A stretch of 64,000 bases of DNA. Source: Lentinus brumalis (Eukaryota; Basidiomycota; Agaricomycetes; Polyporales; Polyporaceae). The notes under the pieces are model-generated. The model saw nothing but the letters and a program-made list of their open reading frames with translations. It did no database searches and was not told the origin of the DNA. This document shows, one piece after another, positions 23,331-34,154 of this stretch (within the stretch, counting starts at the first letter, position 1; every line of letters begins with the position of its first letter). Location of the stretch: assembly GCA_001792895.1 (NCBI GenBank), contig MARA01000072.1, positions 1 through 64,000 of the forward strand, written 5' to 3'. Made by a program: the position numbers and the translations under genes.

Positions 23331-24040
23331 GTCGGCCGCCCGCAGGCCTCTTTCTGCGTATGTTCGATAGCGAGCGGTCGCCCGCTCGCGGGCATCTTTC
23401 TGCATATGTTCGATAGCGAGCGGTCGCCCGCTCGCGGGCATATTTCTGGGTATGTTCGATAGCAAGCGGTCGGCCGCCCGCAGGCCTCTTTCTGCGTATG
23501 TTCGATAGCGAGCGGTCGCCCGCTCGCGGGCCTCTTTCTGCGTATGTTCGATAGCGAGCGGTCGCCCGCTCGCGGGCCTCTTTCTGCGTATGTTCGATAG
23601 CGAGCGGTCGGCCGCTCGCGGGCATCTTTCTGCGTATGTTCGATAGCGAGCGGTCGGCCGCTCGCGGGCATCTTTCTGCGTATGTTCGATAGCGAGCGGT
23701 CGCCCGCTCGCGGGCCTCTTTCTGCGTTTGTTCGATAGCGAGCGGTCGGCCGCTCGCGGGCATCTTTCTGCGTATGTTCGATAGCGAGCGGTCGGCCGCT
23801 CGCGGGCATCTTGCTGCGTATGTTCGATAGCGAGCGGTTGGCCGCTCGCGGGCATCTTTCTCCGTATGTTCGATAGCGAGCGGTCGGCCGCTCGCGGGCA
23901 TCTTTCTGCGTATGTTCGATAGCGAGCGGTCGGCCGCTCGCGGGCATCTTGCTGCGTATGTTCGATAGCGAGCGGTCGCCCGCTCGCGGGCCTCTTTCTG
24001 CGTATGTTCGATAGCGAGCGGTCGGCCGCTCGCGGGCATC
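23330..24040. repeat. 46-bp tandem array of A palindromes
   Basis: About fifteen units of 46 bp, each reading roughly 'tatgttcgatagcgag' plus the rest of a GAGCGGTCGCCCGCTC or GAGCGGTCGGCCGCTC palindrome and 'gcgggcatctttctgcg'. The palindrome centre alternates between two variants while the flanks are almost invariant. The array starts some 550 bp upstream of the ParB-like gene and ends at a long hairpin. Confidence 0.93.
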
Positions 24041-24181
24041 TTTCTGCTGTTGTCCGCTCGTAACCTCCTGTCGATAGTCACACACAGTTTGCGGTCACAG
24101 GTGTATTTATGCCTATCTCCACTGTAAGCGCCCACTGTGCGTGACTATCGACAGGAGATTACGAGCGGACAACAGCAGAAA
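24041..24181. repeat. Long hairpin closing the 46-bp array
   Basis: Arms at 24041-24088 and 24134-24181 (48 nt) are almost perfectly complementary, around a 45-nt spacer. Beyond the right arm the palindrome text reappears in inverted orientation ('gagcggcggaccactcactatcgc'), so the array looks folded back on itself. Confidence 0.85.
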
Positions 24182-24249
24182 GAGGCCCGTGAGCGGCGGA
24201 CCACTCACTATCGCACACAAGAGGCCCACAAGCGGCGGAATACTTTGCA

Positions 24250-25620
24250 TTGGCTGATCATAAGTTTCCACCTGACTCTGGTTCCTGACCTCCTGTACTT
24301 CTGTCTTGGCTACTGCTCTTCGGACTTTTGGACTTTGCCATATAAGCCTCCTTGTAGCGACACTTAGTTCTCAGTTCTAATATCTCGTTACGCTCCCTGT
24401 TACAACTGTGAGATCGATCTGTTCTGTTTGCTCTCCTCTCATAGTCTGATCTTTCCAACCAGACTTCTGATTCCTGACCTCCAACCTCTCACTCTGACTT
24501 CTGCTTAACCTCGCACCTCTGGCTTGACTTTCTTTCCACTTGGTCTTGTCTCTTGCTTAGTGATGTGCGAGCCCGGCTCGGCTGCAAAGCCGCGGCTACG
24601 GCTCGGCCTGGAGAGCTACGGCCTGCTCGAACTGCAGGCCGGGCTCTTGAAGACGGCTCGAGCTCAGCTCGGCCTGAGCCAGAGCCTGCAGGTGGTGGGT
24701 GCTACTTACCTCCTGCCCGCACCTCTGCACTGCCAGAGTGCAAAGACCCATAATGAGACGTGTCCAACAACGTGTTTCGTTGCACTCCGCCTCTGCACCT
24801 GCCCTCCCGCGCTGCTTGACACCAGGAAGAGCAAGAAGACGTGTCCAATGACGCATCCGTCGTCGACCTCAGGCTGACGGTTCTTGCCCCGGCCTCCTGC
24901 GCTGCAAGAGCATGAAGAACGATGAGAGAACACGTCCAGTGACACTTCTCGTCGCCATCTGCTTTGCCCTGCCCTCTGACCTTTGACCTAGCGTGCACTG
25001 CATGCTCTCAGTCCCGAGTAATTGATACACAAGAGTGACAAGACTACTTATGAGTCTTCCTGATGAAGAAAATGTGAGTACTGCAGTGCTAACGTATGTT
25101 TAAAACCCACATAAATCGCAGTATCATTAGTTCAGTGATCAATATTGCTCGCCCTATGCCAGCGTCATTGAGCCCAAGCTCGAGAGCCCAGCTCGAGCTC
25201 ATTGTGGTCGTGTGCCGAGCCGTCAGGCTCCCCAGGCCGCCTCGAAAGCTCAGCTTGGCTCGGCCTGAATACGGCCGGCTTGGGGAGCCTGATGGCTCGA
25301 GGCCGGGCGTTGCACATCACTACTCTTGCTTTTCTTCTTACTTGTTGCTTGCTCCTGTTATGAATTCCGGATCTCTTGTCCGTCTTACATTGAAGACACC
25401 CACGCATCCTCAAGGTGTTGATCCATAGCTTTGCTGAATCCTTCTTCCTCCGCACACATCCTTCCGGACTTTGTAAGTCCGTAACTCCCAACTTCACCTG
25501 GACTTTGTCCCGGTGTGGACAGTCTCAACAGTATATCAGCCTGTGATGTAACAAGCTCCACCATACACGTGGAGCCAAGGTGTCTCCGGGTGATAGAACA
25601 CATAATATATAGACTGGGGT
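24250..25620 (+). mobile_element. C/T-rich LTR-like remnant interrupted by a hAT MITE
   Basis: The sequence is rich in 'cctgac', 'ctctgactt' and 'cttgctt' motifs and is the inverted relative of 1290-1560. Part of it (25323-25396) is about 85% identical to 60911-60984. The hAT-type insertion at 24558-25322 splits it cleanly. No coding remains, so an LTR origin is inferred only from sequence style and repetition. Confidence 0.4.
24558..25322. mobile_element. hAT-type non-autonomous transposon (MITE), 765 bp
   Basis: The element starts TAGTGATGTGC and ends GCACATCACTA, with imperfect inverted repeats continuing into a CCGGGC-rich segment. It is flanked on both sides by the 8-bp duplication CTCTTGCT (24550-24557 and 25323-25330), the size made by hAT transposases. 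The ends are rich in 'ggctcgagcc'-like motifs. No transposase ORF is present, so mobilisation would need an enzyme encoded elsewhere. Confidence 0.93.
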
Positions 25621-25949
25621 GTACCTTATGTGTTCATATCTCTGAGGAGTGGCGCTCCGAGGTCCCAGGACCAGCCAGAAGATAGGTGCTTAGGGGCCCA
25701 TTATCCCTACACATATGGGAAACTTCTGACACGGTCTCTCTATGTTGTTGCATCACTGCCCAGGAGCACAGAGTGCGACTGTGTGCATGTCTGCCTCTGA
25801 CTCAGATAACTCTTGTATGTAATGCTACACCCGAAGTAAGGTACCATAATTGAACCACGCAGCTGACGGCTCCCAGCGGCGGCTCCTGTTGGGCGCTTAC
25901 ATGTGCCGAGGGGATATCCTGGGTGACCCTATACTCGAGTGCTCATATT

Positions 25950-26363
25950 GTATCGTGAACAATATGAGCGGTCGACCGCTCGCACACCTCGCTGTGAGCG
26001 GTCGACCGCTCGTACCCTACTGTCCGCCCTCGCCCGCTCGTACCTCGCTGTGAGCGGTAGGCCGCTCGCTGCGATGTTCTAGGCGAGAACTGCCTGCTGC
26101 CGTGCACTGTCCAACTGCTGATCATGGAAAACGAAGGGACATCTGGTGAATGCATCATATTGTATCGTGAACAATATGAGCGGTCGACCGCTCGCACACC
26201 TCGCTGTGAGCGGTCGACCGCTCGTACCCTGCTGTCCGCCCTCGCCCGCTCGTACCTCGCTGTGAGCGGTCGGCCGCTCGCTGCGATGTTCTAGGCGAGA
26301 ACTGCCTGCTGCCGTGCACTGTCCAACTGCTGATCATGGAAAACGAAGGGACATCTGGTGAAT
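25950..26363. repeat. 207-bp direct tandem duplication with A palindromes
   Basis: Two almost identical copies begin 'tattgtatcgtgaacaatat' and end 'catctggtgaatgca'. Each holds three A palindromes. A diverged relative of the same unit is found at 49868-50130, after the Coprina element. Confidence 0.85.
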
Positions 26364-26719
26364 GCAGGCCGCGAGCGGTCGACCGCTCACCACGGGTGCG
26401 TCTGCCGGACATAGCGTTGGACGTGCCGGGATGCAGGCTAGTACACCGGACCTGCAACTCCAAGCGTACAATCCAAGCGGCCGACCGCTCTCGAATATGT
26501 GTTGGTGCGGTATCTCCTGTCGCTCGCGACGCGCCGCCGAGCATGTTCTGAGCACGCCCTGATACAAGACTGATGTGTTCAACGCTTAGTGTATCGGCAC
26601 GCCGCCGGACACGTCTTGAGTGCAAATACCATACTTATGCATCCCGTGCTACGTTCAGCGACCCCCATTACCCTGCCGTGAGCGGCCGACCGCTCGTGGG
26701 TGCTCACGGTATTGTATAC

Positions 26720-26802
26720 CAGTCCTCCTGGCTTAGTTGGTAGACCACTTAGAAGCTGTGCCGCTGCACGTCGTGGGCGCAGGTTCGATTCCTGCAGGGC
26801 TG
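26720..26802 (+). tRNA. tRNA-like gene 1 (A and B boxes, non-standard anticodon arm)
   Basis: An acceptor stem CAGTCCT/AGGGCTG, an A-box-like TGGCTTAGTTGG, and a perfect B box GGTTCGATTCC in a T arm GCAGG/CCTGC are visible. A T5 run follows at 26823, as expected for Pol III termination. The region between the arms is longer than a normal anticodon arm, so this is either an intron-containing tRNA or a tRNA-derived element. The isotype cannot be called. Confidence 0.6.
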
Positions 26803-26916
26803 TATTCGTCTTGGGTATCTCGGTTTTTGTCGCCTGGCGACGCGATGAGGAACGGTGGCCCCTACTGGCATCGAGCGGTGGAATCGAACCAGAAAAAAGT
26901 GTTTAGGCGACCATAA

Positions 26917-26991
26917 GAGCCCCACAGGAATCGAACCTGCGACCGCTCGATGCGTTCGCAGAGCGGCTTACCCACTAAGCCAGTAGGGCCC
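26917..26991 (-). tRNA. tRNA-like gene 2, in the spacer of the inverted repeat
   Basis: The A box TGGCTTAGTGGG and B box GGTTCGATTCC are intact, but the acceptor stem has mismatches. The anticodon arm is CCGCT...AGCGG with a 14-nt loop containing TGCGAACGCA, not a standard 7-nt loop. A tRNA pseudogene or SINE head is possible. Confidence 0.5.
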
Positions 26992-27071
26992 ACAACGGCA
27001 TCAGTAGAACCCCGCGTCACCCCACTCATCGCGTCGCCAGGCCACAAAAAAGCTGATTCCCAAGCCGAATA

Positions 27072-27154
27072 CAGCCCTGCAGGAATCGAACCTGCGACCA
27101 CGACGTGCAGCGGCACAGCTTCTAAGTGGTCTACCAACTAAGCCAGGAGGGCTG
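27072..27154 (-). tRNA. tRNA-like gene 3, mirror copy of gene 1
   Basis: This is the inverted-repeat partner of 26720-26802, with acceptor stem CAGCCCT/AGGGCTG and an intact B box. A T6 run lies downstream on the minus strand near 27045-27050. The isotype is unclear for the same reason as gene 1. Confidence 0.6.
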
Positions 27155-27599
27155 ATATACAATACCGTGAGCACCCACGAGCGGTCGGCCGCTCACGGCA
27201 GGGTAATGGGGGTCGCTGAACGTAGCACGGGATGCATAAGTATGGTATTTGCACTCAAGACGTGTCCGGCGGCGTGCCGATACACTAAGCGTTGAACACA
27301 TCAGTCTTGTATCAGGGTGTGCTCAGAACATGCTCGGCGGCGCGTCGCGAGCGACAGGAGATACCGCACCAACACATATTCGAGAGCGGTCGGCCGCTTG
27401 GATTGTACGCTTGGAGTTGCAGGTCCGGTGTACTAGCCTGCATCCCGGCACGTCCAACGCTATGTCCGGCAGACGCACCCGTGGTGAGCGGTCGACCGCT
27501 CGCGGCCTGCATTCACCAGATGTCCCTTGGTTTTCCATGATCAGCAGTTGGACAGTGCACGGCAGCAGGCAGTTCTCGCCTAGAACATCGCAGCGAGCG

Positions 27600-28300
27600 G
27601 CCGACCGCTCACAGCGAGGCACGAGCTGCCAACCGCTCATATGGCACGGTACGAGCTGTCGACCGCTCACGGTACGGTACGAGCGGTCGACCGCTCATAG
27701 CAGTGTACGAGCAGTCGAATGCTCACGACAAGGGGTACGGTACAAGCGTGCAGCCGCTCACGGTACGGTACGAGCGGTCGACCGCTCACGGTACGGTACG
27801 GTCGACCACTCACGACAAGGTACGAGCGGTCGACCGCTCACGGTACAGTACGGTCGGCCACTGAAGGTACATAACGGGCGGTCGGCCGCTCACGGTACGG
27901 TACGAGCGGTCGTCCGCTCGTAGCAGGCGGTCAGCCGCGCACGGTACGGTACGAGCGGTCAACCGCTCACGGTACGGTACGGTCGACCACTCACGACAAG
28001 GTACGAGCGGTCGACCGCTCACGGTACAGTACGGTCGACCACTCAAGGTACAGTACGGGCGGTCGGCCGCTCACGGTACGGTACGAGCGGTCGTCCGCTC
28101 ACAGCAGGCGGTCGGCCGCTCACGACGAGGTACGAGCGGTCGTCCGCTCACGACGAGGTACGAGCGGTCGTCCGCTCACGACGAGGTACGAGCGGTCGTC
28201 CGCTCACGATGAGGTACGAGCGGTCAACCGCTCACGACAGCAGGTGGTCGGCCGCTTGTAACGTGCCGTGGATGGCCGACTGCTCACCATACATTCTGCA
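27600..28300. repeat. Dense cluster of degenerate A palindromes
   Basis: Palindromes recur every 20-40 bp, joined by GTAC-rich linkers ('cacggtacggtac', 'cacgacgaggtac'). Many have decayed half-sites, and several linkers are themselves short palindromes. No gene is visible. The cluster precedes the 197-bp repeat that abuts the methyltransferase fragment. Confidence 0.85.
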
Positions 28301-28307
28301 ACCGTTT

Positions 28308-28504
28308 ACCTTCTACACAGTTCTGAGCGGTTGCCCGCTCGTTCGCTACTTATACCAATCACACCCACCTCCCTGCCACCAACCGCTCCTCCGCCGCAAT
28401 TTATGCTCTCCAGCAACTCGACCGCTCGCAACGTACATTCGGCCCAATAATGCTCACCCTTACCTCCCCCTAACCCTAAGGGGGTTACAGAAATACCTAT
28501 CAAT
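28308..28504. repeat. 197-bp repeat, copy 1, ending in the 53-bp telomeric-motif block
   Basis: This copy matches 51300-51496 at a constant offset of 22992 with few differences. Its last 53 bp (28452-28504) also occur alone at 49815-49867. The block contains CCCTAACCCTAA inside a CCCCC/GGGGG stem and ends CTATCAAT. At 28505 the sequence switches abruptly to the methyltransferase coding region. Confidence 0.9.
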
Positions 28505-29545
28505 GCCACCTTCGACTGTGTACTTACTGGCCTGCGATGCGTGAAGATTGTATTGAAGGAAACCCTTCACATTCTCGAAGAAGCAGTATTTGGGGCGTAG
28601 GAAGTCTACCCAGGACAGTAGGGTGAGCATGAGGTGGCTTTTCCTGTCGTGCGCCTGCTGGTACATATTCAGCGTCGAGTGAGATTGGCTGCTACGTCGT
28701 CAGCTGAAGTTCATCAACAACACAGAAAGCGGTGCGCACCATGGAAAGCCAGCTACGATGCAGTCTATCTGGCCTGGGACCGGCGGAGGCGGAAGCTCCT
28801 CCTTGCTCTTGATGTGAGTAGGTACCTTGTCCCGCTGTCCTGCGTGGCATTTGACTGCGTACTTGAGAACGGTGTTGGAACACTGGTTGTATACAACGGT
28901 GGATGGAGAGTTCCTCCTGTAACATGCAATCCATCAGCTCAATCCAAGACGTTGGGGCGGGCAGACCATACTTGAGCGTGTCCGCGGCACTGGGCGATAT
29001 CTCCACGGCGTGCGTGACCTTCATGTGCCCTGTCTGCTCCATGGATCGCCCAAACGCGCCGCAGCCAGCGAAGGGGTCGAATGCCCTGAGAGGGCTCTCC
29101 TTCTTGAGCGCTTCGTACTCCTCCAGCTTGCTCAAGGCGTCCTGAAAACAACGAGAGCATACAGGGATCTTGCGGCGCTCCAGCTTCGTCTGAGTAGCCC
29201 AGAGCGGAGGGTCAGATGGAACAAGATATTGCATGTAGAAGTGTAGTGGGGACAGATTGAGCCACTGGTCAAGGCCCATGTCGGGGGTGGACTTGGGATG
29301 CAGTACGGTGCAGCGCTTCAGCAGGTCTTCGGCCTTCACGACGATTGGCGGTGTGTCTGTCATGAAGAGCTCCCTCTGCAGTGTATCAGTCAATTTGAAC
29401 GGTTGTCACTCGAGAGTGGTGCTAACCTCGTGGAGGAGAAGTAACGACCCTTCTGCCATGCTTGACGCCAAGTCCACAATGCGTCCCAACAATCGGAGGG
29501 TCACCGTAGGGGTCGATGTCCTGTTGTTGTGGAATGAGACAGTGG
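28505..29545 (-). pseudogene. DNMT1-type cytosine-5 DNA methyltransferase fragment, 3'-truncated
   Basis: Reading the minus strand with introns removed gives a BAH-like tail (RIVDLASSM to LLLHE|RELFMTD), then motif I as DPFAGCGAFG and AVEISPSAA. After a GTATGG...TTACAG intron comes RNSPSTVVYNQCSNTVLKY. An intron beginning GTGCGC splits the motif IV Cys codon to give FPCQSHS, with the catalytic Cys. Motif VI is ENVKGF, and the sequence then reaches VEGG. It stops exactly at the 53-bp block, so motifs VIII-X and the target recognition domain are missing. The N-terminal part (RFD, first BAH) is also absent, replaced by B-palindrome repeats. The fragment cannot be a working enzyme. DNMT1-type enzymes maintain 5-methylcytosine. 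Confidence 0.88.
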
Positions 29546-29569
29546 CAAGCACCCCCACTGCACATGATC

Positions 29570-30122
29570 GTCCGGGACGACCATACCCGTTATGCATTGC
29601 TTTTGCTAGGGACATTGGCGAACGAAGCGCGGGCGCGAGACCGCTCCAGCAGATGGTCGTCCGGGACGACCATAACGGGCATGGAGATGACGAGCAACAC
29701 GCGCGCGAGGGGCCCGTTGCGCCTGTGGTCGTCCGGGACGACCATGCCCACACAGAGTCCAAGGGACTTGCCGAGCAACGCGCGCGCGAGGGACCCTTCA
29801 GCAGACGGTCGTCCGGGACGACCATACATCCATGGAGATGACGAGTAACACGCGCGCGAGGGACCCGTTGCGCCTGTGGTCGTCCGGGACGACCAGTCCA
29901 AGGGACTTGACGAGCAACGCGCGCGCGAGGGACCCTTCAGCAGATGGTCGTCCGGGACGACCATAACGGGCATGGAGATGACGAGCAACACGCGCGCGAG
30001 GGACCCGTTGCGCCCGTGGTCGTCCGGGACGACCATGCCCACACAGTCCAAGGGACTTTACGAGCAACGCGCGCGCAAGGGACCCTTCAGCAGATGGTCG
30101 TGCAGATGGTCGTCCTAGACGA
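29570..30122. repeat. B-family 19-bp palindromes, G-centred
   Basis: About nine copies of TGGTCGTCCGGGACGACCA or close variants are embedded in repeats of 'gagcaacgcgcgcgagggac' and 'gggcatggagatgac'. This is the first B cluster; A palindromes are absent from here to 44 kb. Spurious ORFs translate as VVRDDH or GRPGRP. The cluster separates the methyltransferase fragment from the gene at 30254. Confidence 0.9.
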
Positions 30123-30253
30123 CCATCGAGAAATTGGTGCGTTCAGAGTGAGCTACGCGTGAATTCACCCAACGCGTGTTGTACGGGACCAGTGAATAGT
30201 ATCAATAAAATGAAACCTGCACTACACATGGATGTATCGGTGACCAGACCCAT

Positions 30254-33200
30254 TTATAATGTATGCTGGACGTCCCAATCCATGAAGTCGCGCAGGTCGG
30301 GGAAGGGGGGTGGGGCGGGCCGGGGGCCACTGATAGGCAACAGGCGGCTGACAGTAGGGGTGGGAGGAGTCGGGGGGCGTGGAAGCTCCAACATGAACCG
30401 GTACTGGCGTATAGGAGTGTGCGGCGCGGGGGTGGCTGGGCGAGAGAGATCTAGATCACGGAACGGGTTTGTGGGCGAGTCAAAAGGGGAGGTTGTGGGT
30501 GACTGGACAGGAGCATTGTTGGGCGAGTCCACAAAAGGGTTTGTGGGAGACTCGAGACTCAGCAGAGAATCAGAGCGTCGGTGCTGCTGGGGTGTGCGTG
30601 GTTGCCAGCCCCCTCGTGCAGACAGATGATCTGATTCAAAACGCGGCTGCTCGATAGGTGGATCCTCTTCGTCTTCTTCCTCTTCCTCGCGGAGGTTCCG
30701 GGCGGCGGTGGCGTCTGCAGCCTCGCCTTCTTCGATGAATCTCTGAACCGCAGCTCTACAGTCCTCAACTTGCGCCATGGCCATAACCCAAGGGTCTGGC
30801 CTCCGCTGCTGGGGGTGCTCTTCCTCCTCTTCCTCTTCCTCTTCCTCTTGCTGTGGGCCGGGCAGGCGAGGACGACTGTTAACGGGAGGGGACCGGCGTG
30901 GAGAGTCTGGTTCCTCTTCCTCTTCCTCTTGCTGTGGGCCGGGCAGGCGAGGACTGTTAATGGGAGGCGACCCGCGAGGAGAGTGCCGAGGGATGGGAGA
31001 GTGGGGAGTGCTGATGCTACGTGTCAGGCTGCGACGTGGGCCAAAGACCTGCGGGGGTGCGACGGACTCGCGATGGTTAGCGCGTGCCTGCTGCGCTAAC
31101 CATGCCTGGTCTTCCTCTTCGAGGACCTCTCTTTCGTTGCGAACCTGCTGTGCCAGGTCCTCGGGGTCATAAAGGGCAATGTCGCGCACACTGTCAAGTA
31201 GACGTCTGTTGACGGCGATGTTGACGGTGGGGCCGGTGAGATCCTCGGGGTAGCGAAGCCAGCCGTTTGTGTTGTGTCTGGCCTTGGTGTCCCACATGCG
31301 ATCAGTACTCGCGTGCGGAACCCACAAAAGGCCTAGGAACTTCTCTTTGAGAAGGAGGCGCACAATGTTGGAACTCCGTGTGGTTAGGCTGTCGAGTTCT
31401 GCCAGGTAGTCGCGGAAGTATTGAGCATTGCGGAAGTTCTGGAGGTTAGGCGCAATCGGCTTGCCCTTGGGAGGATAATAACGCGGGAACATCATGTCCT
31501 TCCACTCGTCTTCGGACAAGATCCGTATGTACGCAGCCTGGAAGGGGAGCGCGGTGACACTCTTGAATACTTCCTCGTTGGCCGCCTGGCGCTCGGCAAG
31601 GGACATGGTTAGGCGGGAGGGGGCCAGACGCGAGCGGAAGTTGGGGGCGCACTGAATGATGTCGGAAGGGAATTGGGCCCAGATTTTGGAGAAAACACCA
31701 TCCAACGGCCGCTCGGGTTCAAGGTCCTCGAATCCGCCGAGGTTGTCGACGTCATCCCCAGTCATCTGAAGGCGTCGCTGGCGACGAAGCCCGCGGTCCT
31801 GCAGGCCAAAGTCATGCAGCACGGGCTCCTGGAGAAGGGTGACCTCCTGGGTCGGGCGCCGGTTGTTGGTCCGCTCGCGGTTGGAGCGCGACAGCCTGGA
31901 CAGCCCGAGTGCCATGCCAGAAACCGCCTGCTGAGCGGCAGGGAAGCCTCCTGTCTGCCCATACATCAGGCCGAGTTGGAATGGGTCGATCGTGCGGTCC
32001 GCGGGCAGACGGAGGTAGCCCCCACCGCGGTCACGAACAATGGCGCATATGAAGTACACCCCACGTGGTTCCAGGCATGGTACCATGTTGTCCTCGTCCA
32101 CCTCCGCCCCTGCATTCTCCTCGTCCTCGGGATCGGCGTCGGGGTCATACCAGTATGCACATGCCTTCGCGAGCTCCTGCTCAGCCGGGCGCTCGCTGGG
32201 CCGGTACATCACTGCATTCATCATGTACACGGTGACCGAGGCGAGCATCATGTTTGGCATCCAGCGGCGAGCCGCCCCTGGAGTGTCCTTGATCTCACTC
32301 AAGAGCTTGTACATGGCTGCCAGTCGGTAGAACTTGAAGTACCTAGGGAGAGGGTCGGTCTGCGTTCACAAAGATATTCTAACCGGACGTACCACCACAT
32401 AGAGGCAGGGATCGCAAGTATGGATTGTTCCACCAGCGCATTGGGGAAGTCCGTAAGAGACTGCCTCGCATAGGCCGCATTGACACGAATCTCGAAACGG
32501 GCTGTACCGTCCTGTATGACACCGTTTCGCCCTGCACAGTCCAGGAAGGTGGTGCTAATGGTGTCCATGTCTTGCAAGAGCTTCTCAATTTTGCCTGGAA
32601 TGAGGTCGTACGAGCCGCGCCGACGATAAACCCCGTTGTTCATTTGGTAGGTGGCCGCCTTGTCCGTGGTGTAGACATTGCAATAGACAACATGATCATG
32701 CCGCCCGCGGCTGCGAGGTTCTAGGCGGAAACCGGCAAAGTCAGAGAGATGAGCGCTGGCATCCTGACGGTATAGCTTCTGGCTGCGTGCCAGGTCCTGC
32801 TCGACATTCGGTCCAATGGAAGGAAGGGCGTGGCGAATGAGACGAGGATGAGCAACAGTAAGCCACTGCAGCACGTAGCCCTCTTCGTGAATGTCGATGG
32901 CGACGTCAACAAACCAGCGGGTTTGCACCTCCTCCGCAGGAACCAAGGTCAGGTCCAAGGGAGCCAGCAACGCCTCGAGAGCCTCCCTCCGGGCCTCCTC
33001 GTCACCGGGATCATGGAGTGTCTGAGCTTTGACTCCTCGCGCCTCGACCTCGAAGAACGCGTCCGCGAACGACGCCCCGAGGAGGGCGAGCTTTTGCAGG
33101 AACAGCGGGGCAAAGTCATCCAGCGCGGAAGCAGGAAGGTCGTGGGTGATCGTGCCAAGTTGCCCTCCGCCGCCGCGCGCGAGAGTGGTTGCATGGGATA

Positions 33201-33808
33201 GTTGTTGGGCCATTGCGCGGCTACCTCGGGCAGGAGTTCACGGACGCTTGGTAGCAGGGCTCGGTCATAGATGCTGGCGAAATGCTCCGGAGGAATGGCA
33301 GGGTTCGTGTGGGGGTCGAACCGGTGGGGAAAGAACACGCGCACTTGATGGCGGACTCCGTATTTGGCAAACATGAAGTTTGGGATCTTGTGAAGCGGAA
33401 CTTCAACCATGCGCTCCTGCGCTAGTCAGCTCGTACTACGTGCGATGGTGACTCAACACTCACTCCCCGTCTAATAGGATACGTAAGGTGCACGTCCGTG
33501 GTGAGCGTTTCGCGGAAGGGCGGCACTGCGTGGATCGAGAGCGCTGCTGTGAAGGGCAGATGCTCGGTGAGGCCGATCAGAGAGTCGAAGTCCCTGCTGA
33601 CAGTCGGAGACTCGGGAGCATCGAGGTCGAGGGTCGGATTGAGAAACAAACGACGCGCCTCTCCGTCGATGTCGGCCCGCCCAGCAAGAATGTACTGCAT
33701 AAACGCGTGGCCGTCATCGTCAGTGTCAGCCAAGTCACGAGCAGTCAAGAGAAACTCTTCCAGCCCAACGGTCTTGGGAGGGAGGTACTCGTCAGGGAAC
33801 AGAGGCAT
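30254..33808 (-). CDS. Large protein of unknown function with Glu-rich and Pro-rich C-terminus
   Basis: The start ATG at 33808 (MPLFPDEYLP) lies about 35 bp downstream of a TATA box. Exon 1 (33808-33464) joins exon 2 (from 33416) in phase 0 as IRRG|ERMVEV. A GTACGT...CTCCCTAG intron near 32340-32390 joins SMWW to YFKFYRLAAMYKLL. The central region has SYDLIPGKIEKLL and conserved-looking aromatic blocks; the last ~250 residues contain two 'LPGPQQ'-plus-polyGlu repeats, then SPTNPF/SPTTSPF repeats, ending WDVQHTL. Near 33190 the reading frame has to change by one base (QWPNNYP frame to THDLPASALDDF frame) with no obvious intron, so the copy may carry a frameshift. I recognise no catalytic motif. 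Confidence 0.6.
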
Positions 33809-33843
33809 GGTGAGTTGAACATACCCCGCCGCCGCCGCCGTTC

Positions 33844-33849
33844 TATATA
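33844..33849 (-). promoter_or_regulatory. TATA box of the 30254-33808 gene
   Basis: TATATA lies about 36 bp upstream of the ATG at 33808 on the minus strand, followed by a GGC-repeat leader. Spacing fits a short 5' UTR. Confidence 0.55.
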
Positions 33850-34154
33850 ATATCCTGGAACGAAAAATTTCCCCTCTCAGATGGGGAGTGATGCCGCCAT
33901 GGGATTACCCACCAGCCACATTATCGATTACCCCCGGATGATCGCTGTGCCCTGGGTAAACGGAAATGCCTGAATGGTCAGTATGTTGGCCACAACTGTT
34001 TACCCTAACTGCCTGACCACGCCGATCACCATTGTTTACCATATTGAGCAAGTATGTTACGGGTGGTTAACGAGACCGCTGGCTACTTATTTGCCGTTAT
34101 TTACCTGTGTGGTTCGCGCGTGTATTCTCAGGACGCGCCGAACGCAAGCCCGTT

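Larger units (their letters stand above)
26254..27622. repeat. Near-perfect ~600-bp inverted repeat carrying tRNA-like genes
   Basis: The left arm 26254-26852 and right arm 27024-27622 are reverse complements with only scattered differences (coordinates sum to 53876 throughout). The spacer of about 170 bp holds one tRNA-like gene, and each arm carries a mirrored one. Arms include A palindromes and the TATCTCC module. Such a long inverted repeat can extrude as a cruciform and can fold into a long hairpin RNA. Confidence 0.9.

Noticed and set aside
23229..24135. 200-290-codon minus-strand ORFs across the 46-bp array
   Set aside because: Several frames are open over the same repeat and all translate to the same ARERPTARYRTYAE-type text; this is repeat shadow, not coding.
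26862..27141. Short ORFs resembling conserved hypothetical proteins near 26.7-27.1 and 35.1-35.5 kb
   Set aside because: They overlap the tRNA-like genes; such ORFs are a common annotation artefact of tRNA sequence.
28452..28504. Helitron 3' terminus
   Set aside because: The stem (CCCCC/GGGGG) a short distance from the end is suggestive, but the end reads CTAT...CAAT rather than CTRR and no 5' TC end or Rep/helicase gene is seen.
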